From Streptomyces aquilus (GTDB lineage Bacteria > Actinomycetota > Actinomycetes > Streptomycetales > Streptomycetaceae), in contig NZ_CP034463.1 of NCBI RefSeq assembly GCF_003955715.1, positions 558,001-622,000 on the forward strand: a stretch of DNA of 64,000 bases. Direction: 5' to 3'. The position numbers were made by a program, and so were the translations under genes. Every line of letters begins with the position of its first letter. Positions within the stretch are counted from its first letter, which is position 1. Shown in pieces: positions 18,777 through 27,165 of the stretch. The notes below the pieces were generated by a model, which was given only the letters and a program-made list of their open reading frames with translations, was not told the DNA's origin and ran no database searches.

Positions 18777-19121
18777 TCGCGGCCCTCCGACGCCGGCCAG
18801 GCCGCGAGGACACCCCAACATTCGGCCCGCCGAGCACACGCCGAAACCGACGAACCCGACCGAGGCCCAGTTCCTGCCGATGGGACCGGGGGCGGCGGTC
18901 TGGCTGGTCGAGGCCGCGGCGATCGGTGTCCGCCGGATCAGAGCGAAGACGGCCGGCCGGGAACCTCCGCCTGGTCAGGGAGCCTAGGACGCCAAGGATG
19001 TCGCCAAGGAAAAGAGCTGTTCAGCGATGTCGTCGGACGACGTCTCCGAGGTGGAGCGCATAGCGGTTCGGAGCCTTTCGGAAGCTCACCTCAATGGCTT
19101 TGTACTCACGGAGCGCACCCG
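18777..19121. other. no gene seen, possible remnant
   Basis: About 345 bp downstream of the MBL gene. A plus-strand stretch around 18860-18960 reads AQFLPMGPGAAVWLVEAA and looks protein-like, but it has no start and no family I recognise. Confidence 0.3.
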
Positions 19122-19244
19122 TTACGGCTGGCCGGGTGGCTTGCCGCAGCAGGCGACGGTCTCGCTCTGGTCGGCGCCGTCAAGTGGCACTACGGCGAGT
19201 ACCGCCGCCAGTGCCACGAACAATCCGAGTACGGCTTTACGCAC
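19122..19244 (-). CDS. 40-residue secreted peptide with TVACCG core, copy 1
   Basis: Starts at GTG 19244 with a strong GGAGGAG ribosome site nine bases upstream. The product has a short Sec-type signal (RK, then AVLGLFVALAAVLAVVPL) and a predicted mature part DQSETVACCGKPPGQP. A paralog at 23850 shares the start context, the signal and the DQxxTVACCG core but has a different tail. A 53-bp block upstream is also shared, which argues for a real gene pair. It lies downstream of the P450 gene on the same strand but probably has its own promoter. No function can be assigned. Confidence 0.7.
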   Translation of the reverse strand: MRKAVLGLFVALAAVLAVVPLDGADQSETVACCGKPPGQP

Positions 19245-19273
19245 TGTCTCCTCCTCACGGCCGGAATCCGGTG

Positions 19274-19326
19274 CCGCTCAACGCGGCACCCCTTCACACT
19301 CCGACAGCAGCAGCCCAGGTTGCACG
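19274..19326 (-). promoter_or_regulatory. conserved upstream block, copy 1
   Basis: This 53-bp block matches 24000-24052 at 49 of 53 positions. It stands about 30 bp upstream of each small-peptide start in the same orientation. In this copy it overlaps a perfect hairpin, GTGCCGC (19271-19277) and GCGGCAC (19283-19289). The conservation is higher than in the signal-peptide coding part, so it is probably a promoter or regulator site. The binding factor is unknown. Confidence 0.6.
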
Positions 19327-19494
19327 CCAGCTGTGCCTCTACCGTTGGTCCTTTGCCGCTGGGTCGCTTCTTCGTTCTCCCGCATCGTGAGGGCACGGCG
19401 CCGGGTGCCAGAGCCGGATCATGTGGGCAGGTAAGCGCCGCAGGAAAGATCTCGCCGGAGCGGTCAGGTCCGGCGAGATCTTTGATGTTCCCGC

Positions 19495-20889
19495 TCAGGA
19501 AGCTCCGAAGGCCATGGCCAGTCGGTCCGGCTTGACGGTGATGGCCGTCTCGGGGCGGGGCGGGCGGGAGGCGAGACGGAAGCGGGGCCAGGCTTCCAGG
19601 ACGGTCGCGAGGATGATCTGCATCTCGACCCAGGCGAAGTTCTCTCCGATGCACTTGCGGCGGCCGTCCCCGAAGGCGAAGAAGGAATCGCGGGTCGAGG
19701 GCGCACGGCCGTCGGCCCAGCGGTCGGGGTCGAAGGCGTCGGGGTCGGGGAAGTGGGCGGGGTCGTTCTGGTGGAGGTACGGGCTCCACACGACGTCGGC
19801 GCCCTGCGGGATGCGGTGCCCGCCCAGGTCGACGTCCCGGGTGGCCGTCCGGGTCACCATCCAGGCCGGCCCGTATTTGCGGACACCTTCCTGGAGGACC
19901 TGCCGGGCGTAGGAGAGCTGGTCGAGATCTTCCTCGCGCAGGGGCCGCCCGCCGCAGACCGCGGCCAGTTCGGCGCGCAGCCGTTCTTCGATCTCGGGGT
20001 GCCGAGTGAGCTCGTACAGGGTCCAGGCGAGGGCGGTGGCGGTCGTTTCGATCGCCGCGTTCATCAAGGTGATGGCCTCGTCCTGGAGTTGCTCGCGCGT
20101 GAACTGGTCCTCGGCCGCCCGCAGGGTCTCGAACAGCCCTGGCCGTTCGGCATCGGCGGCCGCCTGATGCGGGCATCCCGCCGGCTCGGCCATGTCCACA
20201 GGCGTGTCCGCCGACCGGGTGGACCCGTGGTCGATGGCCTGGTCCATGAGGGCGCGCAGCCGGGCGATCCCGCGGGCCTGGGCGCGGTTCGCGGGGAGCG
20301 GGAGTCGGGTCACCCACGGCGGCAGCACGGTCTGCCGGATCGCCCCCTTCATCAGCGCGGGCATGAGGGTGGTGAACTCCCTCTGCAAGTTCGCGGGGAG
20401 GTCCGCACCGAAGAGCGCGACGAGGAAGGCGGCGAGCGTGACGTCGTTCATGTCCGCGAACACGTCTCGGAGTTGGCCTTCCTCCCACCCCTCGACCATG
20501 GACCTGGCCTGCTCGATCATCGCGGTGCGGCGGGTGGCGATGTGCGCCTTGTTGAACATGGGCTGCATCAGCCGGCGGTTGCGCAGATGGGTGTCGCCGT
20601 CGCCGATCGTGGCCAGACCGTCGCCGAAGACATCCCGCAGGACGTCGAAGATCTTTCCACCCTTGGCGAAGTGCGCTGCCTCGGTGACCAGTACGGTGCG
20701 GGTGAGCACCGGATCCGTGACGACGTAGGCGGGGGTCGGCCCCAGACGTATTCGGACGACGCTGCCGTGATCGCGCAGCGATGAGATGAACGGCAGCGGG
20801 GTGCGCACCAGATGATGGGCGTGACCGATCAACGGAAGCCCGCCAGGAGCGGTCGGGACAGGGGCGGGTACGGCGGCGGAGGCATTCAC
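19495..20889 (-). CDS. cytochrome P450, CYP170-like
   Basis: A 464-residue heme monooxygenase. The heme loop FFAFGDGRRKCIGENF has the thiolate ligand Cys413; the K-helix EGVR (ExxR) and a WxxPY-type segment are present. The I-helix reads MNAAIETTATALAW, so the acid-alcohol pair is ET. The long N-terminus and overall layout resemble CYP170-type terpene oxidases more than the short actinobacterial P450s. No terpene synthase, ferredoxin or reductase gene is nearby, so the substrate is open. An in-frame Cys-Pro-His insertion near 220 (AEPAGCPHQAA) is unusual. Confidence 0.93.
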   Translation of the reverse strand: MNASAAVPAPVPTAPGGLPLIGHAHHLVRTPLPFISSLRDHGSVVRIRLGPTPAYVVTDPVLTRTVLVTEAAHFAKGGKIFDVLRDVFGDGLATIGDGDTHLRNRRLMQPMFNKAHIATRRTAMIEQARSMVEGWEEGQLRDVFADMNDVTLAAFLVALFGADLPANLQREFTTLMPALMKGAIRQTVLPPWVTRLPLPANRAQARGIARLRALMDQAIDHGSTRSADTPVDMAEPAGCPHQAAADAERPGLFETLRAAEDQFTREQLQDEAITLMNAAIETTATALAWTLYELTRHPEIEERLRAELAAVCGGRPLREEDLDQLSYARQVLQEGVRKYGPAWMVTRTATRDVDLGGHRIPQGADVVWSPYLHQNDPAHFPDPDAFDPDRWADGRAPSTRDSFFAFGDGRRKCIGENFAWVEMQIILATVLEAWPRFRLASRPPRPETAITVKPDRLAMAFGAS

Positions 20890-21012
20890 AGCCTGAGCAC
20901 TCCTCGTGTGGACGTCGATGCGGGCGAGTGTCTTCCCAACATCCGCCGGCGAAATGCCTGGAGTGATCTTTGCGTCAGTTCCGCGGGACCCTGCTTCAAC
21001 CGGCTTGAGTCA

Positions 21013-21048
21013 CTTAGCGGTCGGATCCGGAAATCCTTCGGAGGTTGA
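21013..21048 (+). repeat. solo IS630-type end
   Basis: Contains GATCCGGAAATCCTTCGGAG, the same end found reversed at the IS630 relic (23717-23752). It lies in the 304-bp P450/SDR intergenic region (20890-21193), which otherwise shows no gene. Confidence 0.6.
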
Positions 21049-21193
21049 CGTGGGGCCAGCGGTGCGTGTCGCATCGTTGGACGTCCAGGACGGTGTGGCG
21101 GAGGCTGTCTCGGCTGCCCGCAGAAGGGGGCCCTGGGAGACCCAGGTTGATCTGGCCCTGGCTGGCCCGCAGGCTGGTGGCGAAGCTGTGGTC

Positions 21194-21985
21194 ATGACCG
21201 ACAGCAACAATGTGACCGGCTTCCACGACCGTGTTGTCCTGATCACCGGCGGAACCAGCGGAATGGGCCTGGCCACCGCGCGTCTACTCCTGGAAGCCGG
21301 CGCCCATATCGTCATCACCGGCCGCGACGATGCCCGCCTCGACCGCGCAGCCGAACAATTGGGCGAGTCGTCCGACCAGGGTGCCCGTCTGTTCACGGTC
21401 CGGGCCGACTCCGCGAGCCTCACTGATCTCGACCGGTTGGCTGCCCTGATCCGTGAACGCCATGGACGTCTGGACGGGGTGTTTGCCAATGCCGGGATCG
21501 GAGTGTTCCAGCGCAGTGGCGAGGTCACTGCGCAGGACTTCGACCTCAGTGTCGACGTCAACTTCAAAGGGGTGTTCTTCACGGTCCAGAAGGTTCTGCC
21601 GCTGCTCGATGCGGCGGGTGGCGGTTCCATCGTGATCAACGCCTCGTGGACACTGCACCGGGGCCTGGCCGTCGCACCGGTGTATGCGGCCACCAAGGCT
21701 GCAGTCCACAATCTGGCCCGCACGCTGGGCAGTGATCTCGCCGGGCGCGGCATCCGGGTCAACTCGATCAGCCCGGGCTACATCGTCACCGAGATGTTCG
21801 ATGCCGCCAACCCGGACCCTGCCTCGCACGATGCCATCCGCTCCCAAGTGCCGCTGGGGCGGCTCGGCAGGGCCGAGGACATCGCCGAGACCGTGGCCTT
21901 CCTCCTCTCCCCTCGGTCCTCGTACATCACCGCCCAGGACATCGCCGTCGACGGGGGGCTGGTGACCGCCATCACCGCCTCCTGA
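21194..21985 (+). CDS. short-chain dehydrogenase/reductase
   Basis: A 263-residue classical SDR. The cofactor loop is TGGTSGMGLA (TGxxxGxG), with the NAG motif in FANAGIG, the catalytic Ser in INASWTLH, and YAATKAA giving the YxxxK pair. The C-terminus DIAVDGGL is standard. The residue after the second strand (TGRDDAR) suggests NADP(H). The ribosome site is weak. A 49-bp perfect palindrome follows two bases after the stop, then the XRE regulator in the same direction. In Streptomyces, SDR genes are often paired with this regulator type. Confidence 0.92.
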   Translation: MTDSNNVTGFHDRVVLITGGTSGMGLATARLLLEAGAHIVITGRDDARLDRAAEQLGESSDQGARLFTVRADSASLTDLDRLAALIRERHGRLDGVFANAGIGVFQRSGEVTAQDFDLSVDVNFKGVFFTVQKVLPLLDAAGGGSIVINASWTLHRGLAVAPVYAATKAAVHNLARTLGSDLAGRGIRVNSISPGYIVTEMFDAANPDPASHDAIRSQVPLGRLGRAEDIAETVAFLLSPRSSYITAQDIAVDGGLVTAITAS

Positions 21986-21987
21986 CA

Positions 21988-22036
21988 GCGGATGGTGGTT
22001 GCCTGGCCCTGTCAGGGCCAGGCAACCACCATCCGC
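21988..22036. repeat. 49-bp perfect palindrome
   Basis: Arms of 24 bp (21988-22011 and 22013-22036) are exact reverse complements with one central base. Each arm contains GGATGGTGGTTGCCTGGCCC or its complement. It begins two bases after the SDR stop and ends 19 bp before the ATG of the regulator gene. There is no T tract. It could be a terminator of the SDR gene, a leader hairpin, or a double operator for the XRE protein. Confidence 0.85.
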
Positions 22037-22055
22037 GACCGGCCACAATCGTCGT

Positions 22056-22937
22056 ATGAGCACAGCGATCAACCTGGGCGGGTTCCTCCGCACCCGCCGC
22101 TCCCTCCTGCACCCCGAAGACGTCGCCCTGCCGGATTTCGGAGGCCAACGCCGGGTCGCGGGCCTGCGCCGCGAGGAGATCGCCCAGCTCGCCGGAGTGA
22201 GCGTCGACTACTACACCCGGATGGAACAGGGCCGCGTGCCCAACCCCTCAGGCGCGGTACTCGACGCCCTCGCCCGCGCACTGCAGCTCGACGAGGATGC
22301 CGCCCGGCACCTGCACCGCCTCGCCCGACCGCAGTCCGCCACCCGGCACGTTCCCCCGCCCCAAGCCCGGCCGCAACGCGTGCGCCCGATGCTCCAGCGA
22401 CTGCTGGACGATCTGGTGGGCACACCCGCACTAGTGATGGGCCGACGCATGGACATCCTGGCCTGGAATACGGCAGCCTGCGCCCTGTTCGGCGACTACG
22501 CGGCCTTGGACCGAGCCGAGCGCAACATCGCCCGCATCACCTTCCTCGACGAGACGTCCCGCGAGCTGTACGCGGAATGGACCTCCTGTGCCCGCGAGAA
22601 CGTGGCCTACCTCCACCTGGACGCAGGGCGGCACCCCGAGGACCCCCGGTTGGCGAGCCTGATCGGCGAACTGTCGATGAAGAGCGAGGACTTCCGCCGC
22701 TGGTGGGCCGAACACCCAGTACAGGACAAGACGTCGGGAACCAAGCGATTCCACCATCCGGTGGTCGGCGATCTGGAACTGGCCTACGAAACCCTGCGCC
22801 CAGCGGATGACCCCGAGCAGGCGCTGATCACGTATGCCGCCGAGCCTGGCAGCGCATCGCACGACGCCCTGCGGATGCTGCTGGCCTGGGCCACTGAGGC
22901 CCCTTCCCCCATGCCGGCCGACGACCGCGCACGCTGA
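22056..22937 (+). CDS. XRE family regulator with MmyB-like ligand domain
   Basis: A 293-residue protein. The helix-turn-helix (about 10-80) has the class signature RREEIAQLAGVSVDYYTRMEQGR. From about 110 the MmyB-type domain follows (MDILAWNTAACALFGDY and later FHHPVVGDLELAYETL). Such proteins typically control a neighbouring oxidoreductase gene in response to a small, perhaps lipid-like ligand. Here the SDR gene lies just upstream in the same direction, and the long palindrome between them may be its target. Confidence 0.92.
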   Translation: MSTAINLGGFLRTRRSLLHPEDVALPDFGGQRRVAGLRREEIAQLAGVSVDYYTRMEQGRVPNPSGAVLDALARALQLDEDAARHLHRLARPQSATRHVPPPQARPQRVRPMLQRLLDDLVGTPALVMGRRMDILAWNTAACALFGDYAALDRAERNIARITFLDETSRELYAEWTSCARENVAYLHLDAGRHPEDPRLASLIGELSMKSEDFRRWWAEHPVQDKTSGTKRFHHPVVGDLELAYETLRPADDPEQALITYAAEPGSASHDALRMLLAWATEAPSPMPADDRAR

Positions 22938-23162
22938 CCTTCCGGGCAGTCCCTGCCGTCGGCGGCCCCCACCTGCGTCAGACGCGTCATCGGTCAATGT
23001 CCTCACCAGCAGATCGACGAACAGAGCACCGCAGACCGCCGAGCACGGTCCCGGCGGATATCCACGCACCCATCCGTGCCGCGTGACGAACCTTGCCCGC
23101 CGAGGCGGGTGCAGCAGACGACAGGGTGGAGTGATCCACTTCTCCCGATCGGCCCGCCTGTC

Positions 23163-23716
23163 ATGCCCGTTGCCCCGGCCTACCCGGTAGTCCCGACCGT
23201 CACCGAGCGCAAGCGGTTGAAGAAGATGGCCTTCGGCCACAAGACCGAGCACCGGCTGCGGGTCCGTGCGCAGATCGTCCCGCACGCGGCGCGGGGGCGC
23301 TCCAACGCGCACATCGCACACGAGACAGGCCTGCAACCTGGACCCGGTTCGCGCCTGGCGCGGCCGGTTCGCCCACGGCGGGCCATGGGCCCTGGCCGAC
23401 CACAAGCGCTCAGGGCGCCCCACCCGCTTCAATGCCTTGCAGGTCGCCGAAGCCAAGGCGCTGGCCTGCCGGCTACCCGCCGAGACCGGCGTGCCGTTGT
23501 CGCGCTGGTCGTACCCGGAGCTGGCCGCCGAACTGACTTCACCGACCTCACCCAGATCCGGGACCAGCTCCGAGCATTCGAAGACCGGTACAACGCCACG
23601 GCACAGCCGTTCCCGTGGAAGTCACCACCTCCGACCTGGACGATCTGCTGGCCCGGCTCGACCGAGACACACCCGCCGATGGCCAAGAGGAATCCTCCGC
23701 CGCGCCGGCAGCTTGA
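23163..23716 (+). pseudogene. IS630-family transposase remnant
   Basis: The N-terminal helix-turn-helix part (RLKKMAFGHKTEHRLRVRAQIV, split by a frameshift near 23330, then VRAWRGRFAHGG) runs to ELAAEL. It joins directly to the C-terminal part DLTQIRDQLRAFEDRYNATAQPF, followed by DLDDLLARLDRDT in another frame. The DDE core is missing and at least two frameshifts are present. The stop TGA (23714-23716) directly abuts the right-end repeat. Confidence 0.8.
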
Positions 23717-23752
23717 TCAACCCCCGAAGGATTTCCGGACCCGACCACTCAG
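23717..23752 (-). repeat. right end of the IS630 relic
   Basis: Reverse complement of the solo end at 21013-21048, 32 of 36 positions. It follows the transposase stop without a gap. Confidence 0.65.
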
Positions 23753-23849
23753 GGTCCCGCAGGCGTACACCTGTGCAGAGGCGCTCGGAACACGTCCACG
23801 GACAGTGAGCAGCGCCCCGCACCGTGCGGACGGCCACCGTCTGCCTCAG

Positions 23850-23969
23850 TCAGAAGCCCCCGGTGCCGCCGCAGCAGGCGACGGTCTGGGTCTGGTCCGC
23901 GTCGGCGAACGGCGCCACCGCGAGCACGGTCACCAAAGCGACGAACACAGCAAGCACTGCTTTACGCAC
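23850..23969 (-). CDS. 39-residue secreted peptide with TVACCG core, copy 2
   Basis: Starts at GTG 23969 with GGAGGAGACAGT directly upstream, the same context as copy 1 at 19244. The signal is RKAVLAVFVALVTVLAVAPF and the predicted mature part DQTQTVACCGGTGGF. The tail differs wholly from copy 1 (GTGGF against KPPGQP), while DQxxTVACCG is kept. It lies about 100 bp from the IS630 end and downstream of the SCO6745-family gene on the same strand. The adjacent cysteines could form a vicinal disulfide, bind metal, or be modified. Function unknown. Confidence 0.72.
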   Translation of the reverse strand: MRKAVLAVFVALVTVLAVAPFADADQTQTVACCGGTGGF

Positions 23970-23999
23970 TGTCTCCTCCAGAGAGATGTCGAACCGGGA

Positions 24000-24052
24000 C
24001 CGCTGAACGCGGCACCCTCTCACACTCCGACAGCAGCGGCCCAGGTTGCACG
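24000..24052 (-). promoter_or_regulatory. conserved upstream block, copy 2
   Basis: Second copy of the 53-bp block upstream of the small-peptide gene (49 of 53 positions shared with 19274-19326). The hairpin in this copy is shorter (CCGC/GCGG). Confidence 0.6.
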
Positions 24053-24130
24053 GCAACCATGCGCCTTCCGTGCAGCACCGCCCGCTCCTCGGGATCTGTC
24101 TTCCTTGGCAGCCGCGGCCATTGCGGCGGA

Positions 24131-24982
24131 TCACTGTGAGCCCGTGGCCACCAGCCTGGCGGTGATGGGTTCGAGCTCGGTGATCAGTTCGTCGAGTTCG
24201 GCCGGGGTCAGGCAGTCGTAGGGCGCGGCGGCCAGCTCGTCCGTGAGGGTTTCGATGCGTTGCTTGGTCTCGCGGCCCGCGTCGGTGAAGTGGTCGTCGG
24301 CGTCGATGAGTCCGCGTTCGCGCAGGTCGTTCATGACCGCGGCCAGGCGCTTGTTCGGCAGGTGATGGATGCGCCCGAACGACTGCGGCGGATGAATGCC
24401 CATGTCCAGCGCGGAGAGGACGTGGGCCTGTGTGCCGCCGATGCGTGCCCCGACGAGCGCGGCGATGTGCCCGTCACCGCGGTGCTCGCGCAGCATCGTC
24501 GCGCTGTGCCACAGCCGTGCGACGGGGTCGCTCGGCACCGCGACGGTGCGCATCCCGGCGTACATCACCCGGCCTTCCGTGGGCGCGCTCGTCGCGGCCA
24601 CAGTGAGTAGATCGGCCGCGCGCACCAGCCCCGGGGATTTCGCCAGCTCATCGCCGAGGATCCGCCGCAGCGAGGCCGCGCTGCCCCGTTCCCGTGCCGC
24701 GAGGGATGCCTCGGGCGGGATCGTCTCCCAGGCGCTGGGGATGTGCCGTGCGGCTTCCCCGTCGGCGAAGCTGTAGAAGGCGGCGTGCACTACCTCGGCC
24801 GGCACCCGTCCCAGCGGCGCTGCGCGGCTGGCGAAGTAGCCGTCCCAGTAGGTGCGGTGGCCGAGCGCGGCCAGTTCCTCGTTGCACTCGTCAGCGAAGT
24901 AGGTGACCAGGCAGATCGGCTCCCAGAGCTCGTACATGCGACGGGCGATGTGAGTCGTCGAGTCCACGCGCGCCTTACCCAT
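24131..24982 (-). CDS. SCO6745-family (SalK-like) helix-turn-helix protein
   Basis: A 283-residue protein. The N-terminal signature is MYELWEPICLVTYFADECNEELAA, then YWDGYFASRAAPLG, both typical of the SCO6745 family found across actinomycetes. A winged-helix-like region near the C-terminus (LAAVMNDLRERGLIDADDHFTDAG) supports a DNA-binding or regulator-like fold. ATG 24982 is supported by AAGGAG; the frame is open further upstream without a start signal. The role is unknown; members are often annotated as hypothetical. Confidence 0.8.
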   Translation of the reverse strand: MGKARVDSTTHIARRMYELWEPICLVTYFADECNEELAALGHRTYWDGYFASRAAPLGRVPAEVVHAAFYSFADGEAARHIPSAWETIPPEASLAARERGSAASLRRILGDELAKSPGLVRAADLLTVAATSAPTEGRVMYAGMRTVAVPSDPVARLWHSATMLREHRGDGHIAALVGARIGGTQAHVLSALDMGIHPPQSFGRIHHLPNKRLAAVMNDLRERGLIDADDHFTDAGRETKQRIETLTDELAAAPYDCLTPAELDELITELEPITARLVATGSQ

Positions 24983-25148
24983 CGGGTTCTCCTTGATTGT
25001 CAGGTGTGCCGACTTGGACCGTGCCGTACACCCAAACTCATCGGTGACCCAGGGCGCTCTCGCCGCGCGCGCGGCGACCGATCGGAGCAGAGTCCCTGTG
25101 CCGGATGGCGCGGCGGGGAACCTTCCCGCCACGCCCACAGCCGTCAGG

Positions 25149-25589
25149 TCACGGGCACAGGCCACGGTCGGAGTTGTAGTAGATGTCGATCGAACCGCTC
25201 CAGGTCATGCACTGGCCCGGCTCGGGGAGGTCCTTGTACACCGGGCCGGCGTAGGTCGTGTAAGAGCCGGCGTCCCTCGCCGTGGAGTTGCTGGTCGGCC
25301 AGGTGTCCAGCGTGACCTCCATGAACACGCGGGCGCCGGGCTTGTTGCGTACGGTCACGGCGCACCACTGCTTGTCCGCGGAGCTGTAGGCCACGTAAGT
25401 GGTGGCTGCCACGGTGGTCCGCGAAGAGTTGATCGGAGTCGACATGAAGACCTCGTACCCCGTGCCGCACGCTCCGTTGTAGGCGCCGGCGGTGGAGGCC
25501 GAGGCCGGAGCCGTCGCGGCGAGCGTGCCGCCCAGTGCCAGGACGGCGAGGGCGCCGGCGGTGACTGCCTTGTGGCGGATCGACTTCAT
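25149..25589 (-). CDS. secreted spore-associated protein A-like protein
   Basis: A 146-residue exported protein. The signal peptide (KSIRHKAVTAGALAVLALGG, ending at ASA near 31) is followed by YNGACGTGYEVFMSTPI, and cysteines at CGTGY, WCAVTV, QCMTW and GLCP could give two disulfides. The layout resembles SapA-type spore-associated proteins of Streptomyces. ATG 25589 has AGGGGGAA upstream; an ATG further 5' at 25658 has no support. SapA assignment is moderate. Confidence 0.72.
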   Translation of the reverse strand: MKSIRHKAVTAGALAVLALGGTLAATAPASASTAGAYNGACGTGYEVFMSTPINSSRTTVAATTYVAYSSADKQWCAVTVRNKPGARVFMEVTLDTWPTSNSTARDAGSYTTYAGPVYKDLPEPGQCMTWSGSIDIYYNSDRGLCP

Positions 25590-26070
25590 GGTGTTCCCCC
25601 TGGTGATGGTGTGGCGGGACGGCCGGTCGTTGCCGTCCACGCAGAGTGAGACCGGCATGGCCTACTGACAGTTGTGGGCTTCTTTGTCGCGGTCCTGTCA
25701 CTGGTGTCACAAGCGTCGTTACGCCAACGACGCGTCCGTCCCGGACACCAGAGGTGTCCGGGCTGCTGACGGTGAAGCTCACGGGGCCGAAGCCGGGCCC
25801 GTGCAGGCCGACTACGACAAGGCGGGGTGGCGTGGAGGAACGTGCCGGAACCGGTGCGGGCCGCGGGCTCCTCTTGGGGCGGCGCCCCCGACGGCCGCGA
25901 CCAGTTCGCCGCGCGAGAGTCCCGCCACCGGCGACGGGTGAGCCACGCGGCCGTCGCGCAGCACGGTCGTGGAGCGGCGACGTCGTGGAGCGGTGAAGTC
26001 GTGGAGCGGTGAAGTCGAACGGGTGCAGCGCGACGGCGAGCCGTCCGGAGCCGGGCGCAGCCTCGCGAGG
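25590..26070. other. intergenic region with hairpin and short repeats, no gene
   Basis: About 480 bp. A perfect hairpin with 10-bp arms (CCCGGACACC 25740-25749 and GGTGTCCGGG 25753-25762) lies here. A 16-bp tandem repeat (GTCGTGGAGCGGTGAA or close) occupies 25966-26013 in three units. I see no supportable protein. Confidence 0.5.
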
Positions 26071-27024
26071 TCAGGCGGTCAGCGCCTCCACGCGCCGCAT
26101 GACCTCACGGCAGAACTTCCCGACCTCGTCCGGCGCGTCGATGAACTGGTTCGGCTTGATGCAGAAGGTCGTGAAGCCGCTCTCCAGCTGCTCGGGGATC
26201 GAGGCGAGGGCCTGACCGAGGTCGGCCGGTCCGCGGTCGTCGGGAAACACCGCCTGCGTGCCGCCGATCATCTCCAGGTCGGCGATGTCCCGGCCCGCCT
26301 CGGCCAGGGCGTCCTTGAGTGTCTGGAGATCCTCGGGGGTGGGCCGGCCCAGCGGGTGGAAGCCGTGTCCGTAGCGCACGAGCCGTCGCAGCACCGGGCC
26401 GTGCAGGCGCTGGCCGCCGAACCACAGCCGAGGGCCTTCGGGACGGTACGCCTTGGGTTCGAAGTAGACGTCTTCAAAGGGGTAGTCGGGACCTTCGTGC
26501 GAGAGGGGCGAGGGGCCCCACACCTTCGCCCAGACCTCCAGGTGCTCGTCGAGCAGCTTGCCGCGGCGGCCGAACGGCACCCCGAGGGCTGCGTATTCGT
26601 CCCTGCTCCAACTCACCGTGGGCTGCACCACCAGCCTGCCCTCGCTGATGAGGTCGAGGGTGCCGAGTTCGCGTGCGAGTGCCAGCGGGTGGCGCAGGGG
26701 TGCGAGGACGGCCGCGGCGGCCAGCCGGATGCGCTCGGTGACCGAGGCGATCGCCGCCAACAGGAGCAAGGAGCCGGGCCAGGGTGTGTAGGGATCCTGG
26801 TTGCCCGGGAGCGCGTACTCGCGCGGATTGCCCATGATCCCGTCAACTGCCGAGTCGGGGCCGAGAACGATGTGCTCGCTGACCATCACGGCGTCGAAGC
26901 CGGCGTCCTCCGCCTCGCGGGCCCAGCGGACGGCAGCGGGCAGGTCGGCCCGGCCGCCGGTCAGGGTCCAGTTCTCACTGAGGACGAGCAGCATACGGGG
27001 GGTGGTGCGGGGGTGGAGTGTCAT
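26071..27024 (-). CDS. LLM-class (F420-dependent type) oxidoreductase
   Basis: A 317-residue luciferase-like monooxygenase fold protein. WAREAEDAGFDAVMVSEH near the N-terminus and IRLAAAAVLAPLRHPLALAREL with LDLISEGRL in the middle are standard for the F420-dependent subgroup. The start ATG 27024 gives the usual N-terminus; the frame is open to 27138 upstream without a clear start. The substrate is unknown. A TTTGACTTCAAA dyad lies about 105 bp upstream. Confidence 0.9.
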   Translation of the reverse strand: MTLHPRTTPRMLLVLSENWTLTGGRADLPAAVRWAREAEDAGFDAVMVSEHIVLGPDSAVDGIMGNPREYALPGNQDPYTPWPGSLLLLAAIASVTERIRLAAAAVLAPLRHPLALARELGTLDLISEGRLVVQPTVSWSRDEYAALGVPFGRRGKLLDEHLEVWAKVWGPSPLSHEGPDYPFEDVYFEPKAYRPEGPRLWFGGQRLHGPVLRRLVRYGHGFHPLGRPTPEDLQTLKDALAEAGRDIADLEMIGGTQAVFPDDRGPADLGQALASIPEQLESGFTTFCIKPNQFIDAPDEVGKFCREVMRRVEALTA

Positions 27025-27127
27025 GTCCGGTTGCCTCTTCTCAACGCCCGGTCGGAGCCCGCCACCACGGACCAGGCTCCGGCCAAGAGGAGGGCGGCGA
27101 CGCGCCAAGGCCACACCCCTCAAATCG

Positions 27128-27139
27128 TTTGACTTCAAA
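27128..27139. promoter_or_regulatory. short dyad upstream of the LLM gene
   Basis: TTTGACTTCAAA, with perfect 5-bp arms (TTTGA/TCAAA), stands in a locally AT-rich segment (27121-27165) upstream of the LLM oxidoreductase gene. Operator function is a guess from composition and position. Confidence 0.3.
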
Positions 27140-27165
27140 TAAGGTAGATATGAACCACCCTTCGG

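Larger units (their letters stand above)
21013..23752. mobile_element. possible decayed IS630-type unit carrying SDR and regulator genes
   Basis: Copies of the same end sequence lie in inverted orientation at 21013-21048 and 23717-23752 (32 of 36 positions match after reverse complement). A broken IS630-type transposase abuts the right end. The SDR and XRE-MmyB genes lie inside. This would be a 2.7-kb unit with passenger genes. No exact TA target duplication is visible, so the outer limits are uncertain. Inference from end symmetry. Confidence 0.4.

Noticed and set aside
19495..20889. Albaflavenone-type terpene cluster
   Set aside because: The P450 is CYP170-like, but no terpene synthase or isoprenoid gene is near it.
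25966..26013. Attachment site from the 16-bp direct repeats
   Set aside because: The repeats are tandem, no tRNA or integrase gene is nearby, and no element is bounded by them.
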